64,000 bases of DNA from Firmicutes bacterium HGW-Firmicutes-16 (GCA_002841545.1 PGZZ01000009.1:62001-126000), one strand, 5' to 3'. Shown: positions 33,873-42,393, counted from the first letter of the stretch. Numbers and translations are program-made. The notes: generated from the letters alone by a model not told the origin.

Positions 33873-33890
33873 AGTGAGCAATCGCTCACT
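33873..33890. promoter_or_regulatory. TetR-type operator, tetR side
   Basis: AGTGAGCAATCGCTCACT has 7-bp perfect arms with a 4-nt spacer, 11 bases upstream of the tetR start. It shares the consensus AGTGAGY-N4-RCTCACT with the site at 34059-34076. Confidence 0.85.
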
Positions 33891-34020
33891 ATTTACAATG
33901 TTAACAGGTTTATACAAAAAAGCAACTGTTTTCGAATGTGAATTAGTGAAGAAATCACCCGTTATTATCGTATAATTTGCATAATATTTGAAGCGACAGA
34001 GCAAAAATGTGTTTTGTTCG

Positions 34021-34048
34021 TTGACAATCAATAGGGTTATGCTATACT
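34021..34048 (+). promoter_or_regulatory. promoter of the aminotransferase-aldolase operon
   Basis: TTGACA (34021-34026) and TATACT (34043-34048) with a 16-base spacer. The expected transcription start, near 34055, is directly followed by an operator palindrome. Confidence 0.88.
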
Positions 34049-34058
34049 CGAAATTGAA

Positions 34059-34076
34059 AGTGAGTGGTGACTCACT
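34059..34076. promoter_or_regulatory. TetR-type operator, aminotransferase side
   Basis: AGTGAGTGGTGACTCACT has 7-bp perfect arms with a 4-nt spacer and begins a few bases after the predicted transcription start, where a bound repressor would block elongation or initiation. Confidence 0.85.
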
Positions 34077-34108
34077 TATAAAAGATTTTTCGCTTTGGAG
34101 GAATGTTC

Positions 34109-35578
34109 ATGGACACTCGTTATGCGATTTCCGAATACCCGGATGCGGCAAAAGTCTCGGCAGAGCTTGATGCCCTTATAAAGAAGCCCATTCACAGTAT
34201 AAGCAAGGAGGCCCTTGCGCGTTACGAAGAAGACTACTTTGATGCAAAATGCGCGAAGTCGAAGGAAATAATCGTTAAGGCACAGGAAAAAATCCCCGGA
34301 GGAGTACAGCACAACCTTGCCTTCAACTACCCGTTCCCGCTGGTGTTCACAAAAGCGGAGGGAGCCTATCTTTACGATTTGGACGGGAATCGCTATTATG
34401 ATTTTCTGCAGGCCGGAGGCCCGACAGTTCTCGGAAGCAATCCACCCGAAGTACGGGAAAAGGTCATCGAGCTTTTGAATGAGTGCGGTCCTTCCACGGG
34501 ACTGTTCCATGAGTTCGAATACAAGCTTGCGGCAAAAATATCTGAAGCTATGCCGAACGTTGAAATGTTCCGCATGCTCGGTTCGGGCACAGAAGGCTGC
34601 ATGGCGGCAATCCGCGTCGCACGTCTTGCGACGAAGAAAAAGAACATCATCAAAATGGGCGGAGCTTATCACGGCTGGAGCGATCAGCTTGCCTATGGTA
34701 TTCGTATTCCCGGCTCTAAGTGGACGCAGGCACACGGCGTTCCCCATTTTGTTTTCAGGGACACGCAGGAGTTTTTCCCGAACGACCTTGACGATCTTGA
34801 GCGCAAGCTGAAGCTAAATCAACTCCGCGGCGGTACTGCCGCCGTTATGATTGAGCCGCTTGGACCCGAAAGCGGGACGCGGCCCGTAGATAAGGACTTT
34901 AACAAAGGCGTCGAGGCACTCTGCCGCAAATATGACGCACTGTTTATATTTGACGAAGTCGTTACGGCGTTCCGTATGGGTATGGGCGGTGCGCAGGGCT
35001 ATTTCGGCGTTTCTCCCGACCTTACCGTTTTCGGCAAGGTTGTTGCGGGCGGTTATCCCGGCGCGGGCGGACTCGGCGGCAAAAAGGAATATATGCAGTA
35101 TCTCTGTGCGGGTCTTGGTGGCAAGAGCAAAAAGGCCTTGATCGGCGGAACTATGGCGGCAACACCGCTCAGCTGCGTCGCCGGCTACTATACGCTTTGC
35201 GAGATCGAGCGCAGGAATGCGGCGCAGGTCGCGGGACAGATGGGCGACAGGATGACAAAGGGACTTCAAAATCTAATCAAGAAGCATAAGCTGCCTTTCG
35301 TTACATTTAATCAGGGTTCAATCTGCCACCTTGAAACAGTCGGTACTATGCACTATTCAATTAATTGGTCGAAGCCGTGGACCATCCCTGAGGTTATGAA
35401 GCAGACGACCATCCGCAAGACGGAGATGGAGCACATGGGTGCTGCCTATATGGCGGAAGGACTTGTCACGCTTGCCGGAAGCCGTCTTTATACAAGCGGA
35501 GCCTATACAGAAGCAATGATTGACGAAGCGCTTGCGGCATTTGACCGTGTCTTTGATAATGTGACCGTAAACGCATAA
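34109..35578 (+). CDS. class III aminotransferase, glutamate-1-semialdehyde aminomutase-like
   Basis: A 489-residue PLP enzyme of the class III fold. Motifs in order are KIPGGVQHNLAFNYPFPLVF (the GSA aminomutase-like N-terminus), GSGTEGCMAAIRVAR (phosphate site), GGAYHGWSD, FIFDEVVTAFRMG (the Asp that contacts the pyridine N) and the PLP lysine in TVFGKVVAGGYPGAGGLGG. True HemL is about 430 residues and lies with hem genes; this protein is longer and sits with an aldolase, so a catabolic aminotransferase or aminomutase on an amino sugar or amino acid is more likely. The ATG at 34109 has GGAGG 7 bases upstream; the ATG at 34103 is too close to it. Controlled by the divergent TetR. Confidence 0.88.
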   Translation: MDTRYAISEYPDAAKVSAELDALIKKPIHSISKEALARYEEDYFDAKCAKSKEIIVKAQEKIPGGVQHNLAFNYPFPLVFTKAEGAYLYDLDGNRYYDFLQAGGPTVLGSNPPEVREKVIELLNECGPSTGLFHEFEYKLAAKISEAMPNVEMFRMLGSGTEGCMAAIRVARLATKKKNIIKMGGAYHGWSDQLAYGIRIPGSKWTQAHGVPHFVFRDTQEFFPNDLDDLERKLKLNQLRGGTAAVMIEPLGPESGTRPVDKDFNKGVEALCRKYDALFIFDEVVTAFRMGMGGAQGYFGVSPDLTVFGKVVAGGYPGAGGLGGKKEYMQYLCAGLGGKSKKALIGGTMAATPLSCVAGYYTLCEIERRNAAQVAGQMGDRMTKGLQNLIKKHKLPFVTFNQGSICHLETVGTMHYSINWSKPWTIPEVMKQTTIRKTEMEHMGAAYMAEGLVTLAGSRLYTSGAYTEAMIDEALAAFDRVFDNVTVNA

Positions 35579-35596
35579 GAGCATAGGGGTATTTAA

Positions 35597-36751
35597 ATGG
35601 ACGAATTGAAAGCCAAAGAGCTTGTAGTGCAGGCGGGCTTAGAGCTTGTCAAAAACGGCCTGATAGCAAGGACGTGGGGTAACGTAAGCTGCCGTTTGGA
35701 CGACAAATACTTTGTTATAACACCCAGCGGACGCGAGTATGAAAGCCTGACTTCTTCTGAGATTGTTAAATGTAAAATTGAAGATGGCTCCTATGAGGGA
35801 GATATTAAGCCCTCGTCTGAAAAAGGCGTGCATGCACTCGTTTATCGCAAAAGACCGGAAGCCACTTTTGTAATACATACTCATCAGCTACAAGCATCGG
35901 CCGCGAGCGTTCTGAATAAGACAGAGATACCTGCTAGCCTTTCATCCGAGGGAGAACCTATTCCGCTTGCGGAGTACGGTCTTCCCAGCACGAAAAAGCT
36001 TGTCAACGGTGTTGAAAAGGCACTTGAAAGAACTAAGGGTCGAGCGGTCATAATGTCTCACCACGGTACAGTTTGCTTTGGAGCAGACGACAGGAAAACA
36101 TTTGACAGGGCTCTTGCACTCGAAATAGACAGCAAAAACTACATCGAAAAAATCTATGAGGAAGCAAGCGGTAAAAAGCCGAAAAACGAAAGAGATATCT
36201 ATTCACAGTATCTCGGGGGAAAAGCAAAGTTTCCCGACAAGCCTTTGATGCTTGGTAGTAGCAGGCGCACAGAAAACGGGTTTATTTTGTCGCTGAACGG
36301 ACAAGAGTCGGAATATAAATTAGAACTTAAAGTGATGCCTTTGGAAGCCGCATTACACGCGGAGATTTACAGAAAGCGCAAGGATATTAACTATATTGCA
36401 TATGCTGACAGCGCTCCGCTGCTTGCAGTATCAGCCGCGAAAACTTCGCTTGTTGCCATACTCGATGACTTTGCTCAAATCGAGGGCAGGAGGGCGAATT
36501 GTTCAAAAAGTGCTGCGCCCTTTGATGTCGTCCGCGCACTTGCTAAACGGGCTGGAGTCCTTGTTTCCGGAAACGGCGCACTTTGCTGCGGCGCAACCGA
36601 GTCGGATGCGCATGCAGTTTTGCTCGTGATGGAGAAAAATGCTTATGCTCAGATTGCGGCAAGCCTTATGGGAAAACCGCGCTCGCTTTCATTTATTGAT
36701 TGCTTGATAATGAGAACTGTGTATAAATTGAGTTATTCAAAGAAAAAGTAA
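35597..36751 (+). CDS. tandem class II aldolase/adducin-domain protein
   Basis: A 384-residue protein with two class II aldolase-like halves. The first (1-190) is intact: the SSEKGVHALVYRKRPEATFVIHTHQ region gives E75, H94 and H96, and SHHGTVCFG gives H156, the expected zinc and catalytic residues of fuculose/rhamnulose-phosphate aldolases. The second half (about 225-370) repeats the fold (AALHAEIYRKRKDINYIAYADSAPLLAVS, then GNGALCCGA), but the HxH and HHG residues are gone. The second half may be structural or bind substrate. RBS AGGGGT; it starts 18 bases after the aminotransferase gene. With an FGGY kinase nearby it may cleave a ketose phosphate, but this is inference. Confidence 0.87.
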   Translation: MDELKAKELVVQAGLELVKNGLIARTWGNVSCRLDDKYFVITPSGREYESLTSSEIVKCKIEDGSYEGDIKPSSEKGVHALVYRKRPEATFVIHTHQLQASAASVLNKTEIPASLSSEGEPIPLAEYGLPSTKKLVNGVEKALERTKGRAVIMSHHGTVCFGADDRKTFDRALALEIDSKNYIEKIYEEASGKKPKNERDIYSQYLGGKAKFPDKPLMLGSSRRTENGFILSLNGQESEYKLELKVMPLEAALHAEIYRKRKDINYIAYADSAPLLAVSAAKTSLVAILDDFAQIEGRRANCSKSAAPFDVVRALAKRAGVLVSGNGALCCGATESDAHAVLLVMEKNAYAQIAASLMGKPRSLSFIDCLIMRTVYKLSYSKKK

Positions 36752-37081
36752 TGTAATTATGTAAACTGCAATATTTATATAGTAAGAGCGCCCTTCTTCC
36801 AATTTAGATTGGGGGGGCGCTCATTACTATAACCCGATATAGACAAAGACATCAGTATGTGTGAAAAACCAACAAAACAATAAGAAAGTCTGAAATCACA
36901 ACACAAGAATACGGATGTCCGAAATATAACCAATATAAGCATATTGCCCAAATTTGAAACAGGAGAGAGCAGATTGACTGTACAAAAATAAACAATCTTT
37001 TCTTATAATAGTGTCTGCAGATATGCAACGTGTCCATAGCAGAGCGTATTTTGTAGACATTAAAAATTAGGAGGAGTTATT
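36752..37081. other. intergenic region before oleate hydratase
   Basis: A hairpin at 36786-36822 (GAGCGCCC / GGGCGCTC with an inner CCAAT / ATTGG stem) probably ends the aldolase operon, although its T tract is weak. TATAAT at 37004-37009 is a possible -10 box for the oleate hydratase gene, without a well-spaced -35. No gene was seen. Confidence 0.5.
36786..36822 (+). terminator. probable terminator of the aminotransferase-aldolase operon
   Basis: An 8-bp GC-rich stem encloses a second 5-bp stem. The tail is CATTACTAT rather than a T run, so the call is moderate. Confidence 0.55.
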
Positions 37082-38851
37082 GTGTATTACAGTAATGGCA
37101 ATTATGAGGCTTTCGCTCGTCCCGAAAAGCCCGAAGGCGTTGATAAAAAGTCGGCATATATTGTAGGATCCGGTCTTGCCGGTCTGGCAGTTGCTGCTTT
37201 CCTTGTCCGTGACGCTCAGATGCCCGGATCGCATATCCATATTTTCGAGGCTGATCCCGTCTCCGGCGGCGCCTGCGATGGTGCTTTCCTTGAAAAGTAT
37301 GGTTTTGTTTGCCGTGGCGGACGTGAAATGGAAAACCATTTCGAGTGCCTGTGGGACCTTTTCCACTCCGTTCCCTCCATTGAGACGGAAGGCGTATCAG
37401 TCCTTGACGAGTACTATTGGCTGAACAAGCACGATCCCAACTTCTCACTTGAACGTGCTATCATATCTGGTGGCGAGAGCGCACATACCGACGGCAAATT
37501 CGACATCACCCCGGGCGCAGCCACACAGATACTCAAGCTCTTCATGACTCCTGACAGAGATCTTAATGACAGACCCATGACCGATTTCTTCGATGATGAG
37601 TTCTTCAGCACAAACTTCTGGCTTTATTGGCAGACCATGTTTGCATTCCAGAAGTGGCATTCAGCACTTGAGATGAAGCTTTATATTCATCGCTTCATCC
37701 ATCACATCGGTGGTTTGCCCGATTTCAAGGCTCTTAAGTTCACAAAGTACAACCAGTATGAGTCGCTTATCCTCCCGCTGCAGAAGTATCTGCAAGACAA
37801 AGGCGTTATTTTCGAGTTTAACTGCGTAGTCAAAAACATACTCTTTGATTGCACAGCTGAAAAGAAGGTCGCAAAGCAGATCGTTCTTGCTCGCGCAGGC
37901 AAGGAAGAGAAAATTAGCCTCACCGAGAACGAATATGTATTCGCAACGCTCGGCAGCAACGTTGACAATGCGACACTCGGAAACAACACCGAAGTTCCTG
38001 TTCTCAAGGATACCCCGGGCAGCGGCGTATCGTGGGAACTGTGGCAGAACATCGCGGCTCAGGATCCCGCTTTCGGTAAGCCCATGAAGTTCTGCGGCAA
38101 CATTAAGGAAACCCTTTGGGAATCCGCCACCACAACAATTGATAAGGAAATCATTCCATATGTTGAAAAGCTCTGCAAGAGAGACGTTCTCTCAGGCAAA
38201 GTTGTTACCGGCGGCATCATCACTGTCAAGGGTTCCAGTTGGCTTATGAGCTTTACCTTCAACCGTCAGCCTCACTTCAAGGCTCAGCCTAAGGACAAGG
38301 CCGTTGGCTGGATTTATGCTCTCAACAACTATGTCCCCGGTGATTATATCAAAAAGCCCATCATTGAGTGCACCGGCATCGAGATTTGCGAAGAGTGGCT
38401 GTATCACATGGGCGTTCCCCAGGATAAGATCCATGACCTGGCTGTGAACCATGCCAACACCATTCCCTGCATAATGCCTTATGTTACTACATATTTTGTA
38501 AACAGAGCTGCGGGAGATCGTCCGAAAGTCGTTCCCGAAGGTGCTGTGAACTTCGGCTTCCTCGGCGAGCACGTCGAAACACCGCGCGACACCGTTTTCA
38601 CCACTGAGTTTGCTGTTCGCACCGGTATGGAAGCAGTTTACACCCTTCTCAATGTTGACCGCGGCGTTCCTGAAGTATTTGCGTCCGTTTACGATGTACG
38701 CGTACTGATGGAGTCGACAATGAAGCTCATGGATGGCAGAAAGCCTCTTGAAGTATTCCTGCCCGTGCTCTTGCCGATTATCATTATGCTTAAGGAAAAA
38801 ATCGACAGCAATGTCGTAGTTGATCTCATTAAGAAATATGGCATCATGTAA
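37082..38851 (+). CDS. ohyA: oleate hydratase
   Basis: A 589-residue FAD enzyme once called myosin-cross-reactive antigen. It adds water to the cis-9 double bond of oleate and similar fatty acids, giving 10-hydroxystearate, and is common in gut anaerobes. The Rossmann motif YIVGSGLAGLAVAAFLV is at residues 25-42. Family blocks include GGREMENHFECLWDLF (with the catalytic Glu region), FWLYWQTMFAFQKWHSALEMKLYIHRF, KYNQYESLILPL and FGFLGEHVETPRDTVFTTEF. Length is standard. The start is GTG behind GAGGAG. Codons are biased toward C-ending and favoured triplets (AAC, AAG, ATC, CTC), like the solute-binding protein genes, suggesting high expression. It stands alone, ended by two tandem terminators. 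Confidence 0.97.
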   Translation: MYYSNGNYEAFARPEKPEGVDKKSAYIVGSGLAGLAVAAFLVRDAQMPGSHIHIFEADPVSGGACDGAFLEKYGFVCRGGREMENHFECLWDLFHSVPSIETEGVSVLDEYYWLNKHDPNFSLERAIISGGESAHTDGKFDITPGAATQILKLFMTPDRDLNDRPMTDFFDDEFFSTNFWLYWQTMFAFQKWHSALEMKLYIHRFIHHIGGLPDFKALKFTKYNQYESLILPLQKYLQDKGVIFEFNCVVKNILFDCTAEKKVAKQIVLARAGKEEKISLTENEYVFATLGSNVDNATLGNNTEVPVLKDTPGSGVSWELWQNIAAQDPAFGKPMKFCGNIKETLWESATTTIDKEIIPYVEKLCKRDVLSGKVVTGGIITVKGSSWLMSFTFNRQPHFKAQPKDKAVGWIYALNNYVPGDYIKKPIIECTGIEICEEWLYHMGVPQDKIHDLAVNHANTIPCIMPYVTTYFVNRAAGDRPKVVPEGAVNFGFLGEHVETPRDTVFTTEFAVRTGMEAVYTLLNVDRGVPEVFASVYDVRVLMESTMKLMDGRKPLEVFLPVLLPIIIMLKEKIDSNVVVDLIKKYGIM

Positions 38852-38942
38852 TTTTGTCTCGCGTATTAGCTTTGTTTATGTTAATTGAACCTGTTGGATA
38901 CTGTTGCAATGGGTTCGCTTTGGCAGAGAATATAAACAACTG

Positions 38943-38978
38943 GGGGAGTAACGGCGTTAGCCCTTACTCCCCATTTTT
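38943..38978 (+). terminator. first terminator after oleate hydratase
   Basis: GGGGAGTAA (38943-38951) pairs with TTACTCCCC (38964-38972), followed by ATTTTT. Confidence 0.85.
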
Positions 38979-38992
38979 AAAAACAATTCCTG

Positions 38993-39023
38993 CGACAAGC
39001 TTTCCAAAGCTTGTCGTTTTTTT
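38993..39023 (+). terminator. second terminator after oleate hydratase
   Basis: CGACAAGCTTT and AAAGCTTGTCG form a tight stem followed by seven T. Together with the hairpin just upstream it makes a tandem stop, as is often seen after highly expressed genes. Confidence 0.88.
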
Positions 39024-39054
39024 GTACAGTGTTAAAAATATTGGTTATAATGTA

Positions 39055-39084
39055 TTGACAAGTAGCTGACTCTTGTAATATCAT
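39055..39084 (+). promoter_or_regulatory. possible promoter of the acyltransferase cluster
   Basis: TTGACA (39055-39060) with either TATCAT at 39079-39084 (18-base spacer) or TAATAT at 39076-39081 (15-base spacer). It gives a leader of about 130 bases with no obvious structure. Confidence 0.5.
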
Positions 39085-39224
39085 AATCAATATTAGATGC
39101 AGTAATAATAGTTACCAGTTGATTTGTGTTGATACGTTCATATTTAAATGTTATTATGAAATTGTCGAAGTGTAAACTTAAAGCCATTCTTAAAAATTAG
39201 AAGGTTTATAAATGGTAAATTTAT

Positions 39225-40523
39225 ATGCAAATTAGCAATAATGATAATGTTTTATCGTTCCCTCCGCTCCTTCCGCTTGATAATGCAGCAAAAATATATC
39301 CCGCGGCTAAAGGCAGAAGAAGCCCATCAATGTTTCGTTTGTCAATGGAGCTTACGGAGGAAATTAATAGAAAAGTTCTTGAGCTGGCCCTTGGAAGAGC
39401 ACTTAAACGAATGCCAAGCTTTTGCCAGCACCTTAAACGTGGCTTTTTCTGGTATCACCTGGAACATCGGCAGGACATTCCGCCTATATCTGACGACATC
39501 AGAAATCCCTGTGTTTATCTAAATGAAAAGAAGAACATGGGCTTTCAGCTTCGTGTCAGCTGCTATAAAAAAAGAATTTCCGTTGATTATTTTCATGTCC
39601 TGACAGACGGAACCGGCGGAATGGTTTTTCTGAAAACACTTGTTGCCGAATATATATCAATAAGGTATGCGATAATAATACCGCGGGGAAATGGAATTCT
39701 GGACTGTTCAGAAGCTCCGCAAAAAGCGGAATATGAAGACAGCTTTTTCAGATACGCGAAGCCGATGGGGATTAGCAGACTCGAAAAACCCGCATACCAC
39801 ATTAAAGGAAAGCGCGAAGAATACGGGATAATCAATATCACAACCGGAATTATACCTCTTGATGAAATCCGAGCGAAAGCAACGGAATACGATGCCACGA
39901 TTAACGAATTTCTGTCCGCTGTCCTTATTCAGGCAATTTATTGTATTCAGCAAAAGGAAAATGTACCTTTCAGGAGGAAGCAGCCGGTTAAAGTCTGTAT
40001 TCCAATTAATCTACGACGGCATTTTCCTTCTAGCACGTTGCGTAACTTTACTTCATATGTTAATCTTGGTATAGTTCCGACTTTGGGCAGCTATACGCTT
40101 GAAGAAATTATTACCATAATAAAACATGGAATGGCGCTTGAAGCAAACAAAAAGATGCTGACAGCTAAATTCAGCTCCAATGTAAAGTCAGAGAAAAACA
40201 CATTTTTGAAACTGGCTCCGCTTTATCTGAAAGACCCCATTATGAAGATGTATTATATAATGAACGGTGACAGGTATAACAGTGCAACTCTTTCAAATCT
40301 TGGCTTAGTTAGCCTGCCTGACGAAATGACAAAGTATATCGAGCGTGTTGGATTTATGCTCGGCGCAGGTCTGAACCCTGTATCCTGCGGCTGTGTCAGC
40401 TTTCAAAATAAGCTTTGCTTTAACATTTCAAGAACGATTAAAGAACCATTTGTTGAAAAAAAGTTTTTCACAATGCTCTCAGGTATGGGCATACACATTA
40501 CGCTGGAAAGCAATCAGAGGTGA
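39225..40523 (+). CDS. condensation-fold / alcohol acetyltransferase-like acyltransferase
   Basis: A 432-residue protein of the CoA-dependent acyltransferase superfamily (condensation domain, WS/DGAT and alcohol acetyltransferase folds). The catalytic motif HxxxDG is present as H124-VLT-D128-G129 in VDYFHVLTDGTGG. Later comes the superfamily's second-half pattern (ATINEFLSAVLIQAI, then VCIPINLRRHFPSSTLRNFTSYVNLG). The N-terminus (PPLLPLDNAAKIYPAAKG) is typical of a Firmicute group that includes no peptide synthetase modules. The ATG has no well-spaced Shine-Dalgarno (AGAAGG is 20 bases away). It is the first of three genes with a zinc-ribbon membrane protein and a radical SAM enzyme. Donor and acceptor are unknown. 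Confidence 0.83.
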   Translation: MQISNNDNVLSFPPLLPLDNAAKIYPAAKGRRSPSMFRLSMELTEEINRKVLELALGRALKRMPSFCQHLKRGFFWYHLEHRQDIPPISDDIRNPCVYLNEKKNMGFQLRVSCYKKRISVDYFHVLTDGTGGMVFLKTLVAEYISIRYAIIIPRGNGILDCSEAPQKAEYEDSFFRYAKPMGISRLEKPAYHIKGKREEYGIINITTGIIPLDEIRAKATEYDATINEFLSAVLIQAIYCIQQKENVPFRRKQPVKVCIPINLRRHFPSSTLRNFTSYVNLGIVPTLGSYTLEEIITIIKHGMALEANKKMLTAKFSSNVKSEKNTFLKLAPLYLKDPIMKMYYIMNGDRYNSATLSNLGLVSLPDEMTKYIERVGFMLGAGLNPVSCGCVSFQNKLCFNISRTIKEPFVEKKFFTMLSGMGIHITLESNQR

Positions 40524-40527
40524 CATT

Positions 40528-41223
40528 TTGAAACAACATTATTGCTCAAAATGCGGGGTGTATCTCGCGCATACGGAAACCTCTTGCCCGCTTTGCGGGA
40601 CGCATATGATTCATGAATCTGCCGCTTCGGAGCGAGCTTATCCGGCAAACTGTGAAGAGGTACCCTTGGCCAGCAAGCATGTAGCGCTGAAAGGGCTTAT
40701 TCTTCTTCTGTTTCCTGCATTGTGCTGCTTTGTCATTGATATTCTGGTAGACGGACGGATTAGCTGGGGAGCGTATATCTGGGGAGCCGAAGCCTGTTTG
40801 TTTGTATTCGCTTTCTTACCGAAACTGTTCGATAGACCGAAGCTGAGTTATTGTCTGATTGCCGACACGGCGGCTACCGTAGCGTACCTTTTTCTAATAG
40901 GCCATTTAGATGGATCTACTCAATGGGTGTTACCGTTGGGTCTTCCCCTTGCAGCTTTGGCAGGCATGTTGGTCTTTTCAGTTGTAACAACAATACAAAT
41001 GGATAAGATATCGCATTTATTCAAATCCGGAGCTGTATTCTTCACAGCAGGAGTGTTTACGCTTGCGGTTGAAATTGTAATTGATATGTATAACTTGGGA
41101 ATGCTTACTCTCGGTTGGACGTTACCAATTTTCCTGCCACTACTAGTCACTTCGGCAGCTATGTTTTACGTTGAGTATGACTGCGGACTGAAGGCGCGAA
41201 TTGTTCGGGCAGTATTCCTCTAA
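40528..41223 (+). CDS. zinc-ribbon membrane protein (DUF6320-like)
   Basis: A 231-residue protein. The first 30 residues form a zinc ribbon with two CxxC knuckles (HYCSKCGVYLAHTETSCPLCG). After a linker come about six transmembrane helices (roughly residues 50-225) in hairpins (LILLLFPALCCFVIDILV, AYIWGAEACLFVFAFLP, LPLGLPLAALAGMLVFSVV and others). I start at TTG 40528 behind AGAGGTGA, 4 bases after the acyltransferase stop. A longer frame from 40393 inside the acyltransferase gene is an artefact. This architecture is, to my memory, found beside such acyltransferases in Firmicutes. No function is known. Confidence 0.8.
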   Translation: MKQHYCSKCGVYLAHTETSCPLCGTHMIHESAASERAYPANCEEVPLASKHVALKGLILLLFPALCCFVIDILVDGRISWGAYIWGAEACLFVFAFLPKLFDRPKLSYCLIADTAATVAYLFLIGHLDGSTQWVLPLGLPLAALAGMLVFSVVTTIQMDKISHLFKSGAVFFTAGVFTLAVEIVIDMYNLGMLTLGWTLPIFLPLLVTSAAMFYVEYDCGLKARIVRAVFL

Positions 41224-41249
41224 TAGAAATATTATAAAAGGAAAATAGC

Positions 41250-42326
41250 ATGGATTTAAATAAATATATTGAACAAGGGATAAGCTCAATCGCTTCAGCC
41301 TTATCAAATTTCTATATTTCTGAAGGTGAGAGTACCGATTTTCTAGTTTCACTTATTCCGTCGCTTACACTTAGCACGGAAAGGAGACAAAGCTACGAGG
41401 AGAGCGGTCACCACATTCCACCATTTCTGATAGCGAGCATCGCCTCTAAATGCAATCTTCGCTGTGCGGGCTGTTATGCCAGAGCGGGTGGCATCTGCTC
41501 CGAAAACCAAGGGGAAAAGGAGCTGAGCGTAGACGAATGGAAAAATGTTCTCACGGAAGCATCTGAGCTTGGTATATCGTTTGTCCTGCTTGCCGGGGGA
41601 GAGCCCCTGCTTCGTCGGGATATTGTCGGTTTGGCGGCGAATTTTCCGAACATGATTTTTCCGATATTTACAAATGGGACACTTCTGGACAAAGAATATA
41701 TTAAGCTTTTTGAAAAGCATTGCAACCTTATCCCGGTTTTCAGCATTGAGGGAGACGCGAAGGAGACTGACCAGCGTCGCGGTGAGGGTGTGTCTAAGAA
41801 TGTCCAGAAGGCAATGGACGATTTACATACAAGAGGAATTCTTTTCGCATCGTCAGTGACTGTAACGAACCTGAATCTATCAACTGTCGTAACTGAGAGC
41901 TTCCTCCAAGACCTGCGAAGCAAGGGCTGCGGCGCTGTATTCTTTGTTGAATACGTGCCCGCCGAGAAGGGGACGGAAGCTCTCGTACTTTCAGAGGACG
42001 AGGCCGAGAGTCTCAATAAAGAGGTCGGACGATTTAAGGCTCAATTTACGGATATGAACATTTTCGCCTTCCCGGGTGACGAGAAATACATGGGCGGCTG
42101 TTTAGCTGCCGGACGCGGCTTCTTTCACGTGAATCCCTTCGGAGGCGCGGAGGCCTGCCCCTTTTCACCGTTTTCAAAACTGAATGTAAAAGAGCATTCG
42201 ATACTTGATATACTCGGTTCCCCCTTTTTTGAAGAGGTGCGAAGAATAGGAAAGGAAGATGCAATGCAGCATTCCGGCGGCTGTGCGCTCTTCAAGCACG
42301 AAAACGAGATTAAGCAGCTTCTTTAA
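41250..42326 (+). CDS. radical SAM protein
   Basis: A 358-residue radical SAM enzyme. The cluster-binding CxxxCxxC is C68-NLR-C72-AG-C75, followed by the GGEPLL SAM motif. The barrel ends with typical IFTNGTLLD and FSIEGD segments. The C-terminal part has three further Cys (GGCLAAGRGF, EACPFSPF, GGCALF), spaced as in shortened SPASM/twitch domains, so an auxiliary cluster is possible. The first 60 residues form a helical lead. It lies 26 bases after the zinc-ribbon gene, in the same operon, and is ended by a strong terminator. Members with twitch/SPASM parts modify peptides or sugars; no precursor peptide is visible here. Confidence 0.9.
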   Translation: MDLNKYIEQGISSIASALSNFYISEGESTDFLVSLIPSLTLSTERRQSYEESGHHIPPFLIASIASKCNLRCAGCYARAGGICSENQGEKELSVDEWKNVLTEASELGISFVLLAGGEPLLRRDIVGLAANFPNMIFPIFTNGTLLDKEYIKLFEKHCNLIPVFSIEGDAKETDQRRGEGVSKNVQKAMDDLHTRGILFASSVTVTNLNLSTVVTESFLQDLRSKGCGAVFFVEYVPAEKGTEALVLSEDEAESLNKEVGRFKAQFTDMNIFAFPGDEKYMGGCLAAGRGFFHVNPFGGAEACPFSPFSKLNVKEHSILDILGSPFFEEVRRIGKEDAMQHSGGCALFKHENEIKQLL

Positions 42327-42337
42327 AATAGATACAT

Positions 42338-42375
42338 AAAAAAGTGCGACGGTTATCGAACCGTCGCACTTTTTT
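42338..42375. terminator. bidirectional terminator after the radical SAM gene
   Basis: A 17-bp perfect stem (42338-42354 with 42359-42375, loop ATCG) is flanked by A and T runs. It separates two convergent operons. Confidence 0.93.
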
Positions 42376-42393
42376 TAAAACAAAGACTGAAGC

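Noticed and set aside
34103-35578. Glutamate-1-semialdehyde aminomutase of haem synthesis (hemL)
   Set aside because: The protein is longer than HemL, lies in a TetR-controlled operon with an aldolase and has no hem genes nearby, so I call it only HemL-like.
39212-39235. Seven-codon ORF before the acyltransferase (ATG GTA ... TAG)
   Set aside because: It has AGAAGG in front and could be a leader peptide, but nothing in its codons or nearby structure suggests attenuation.
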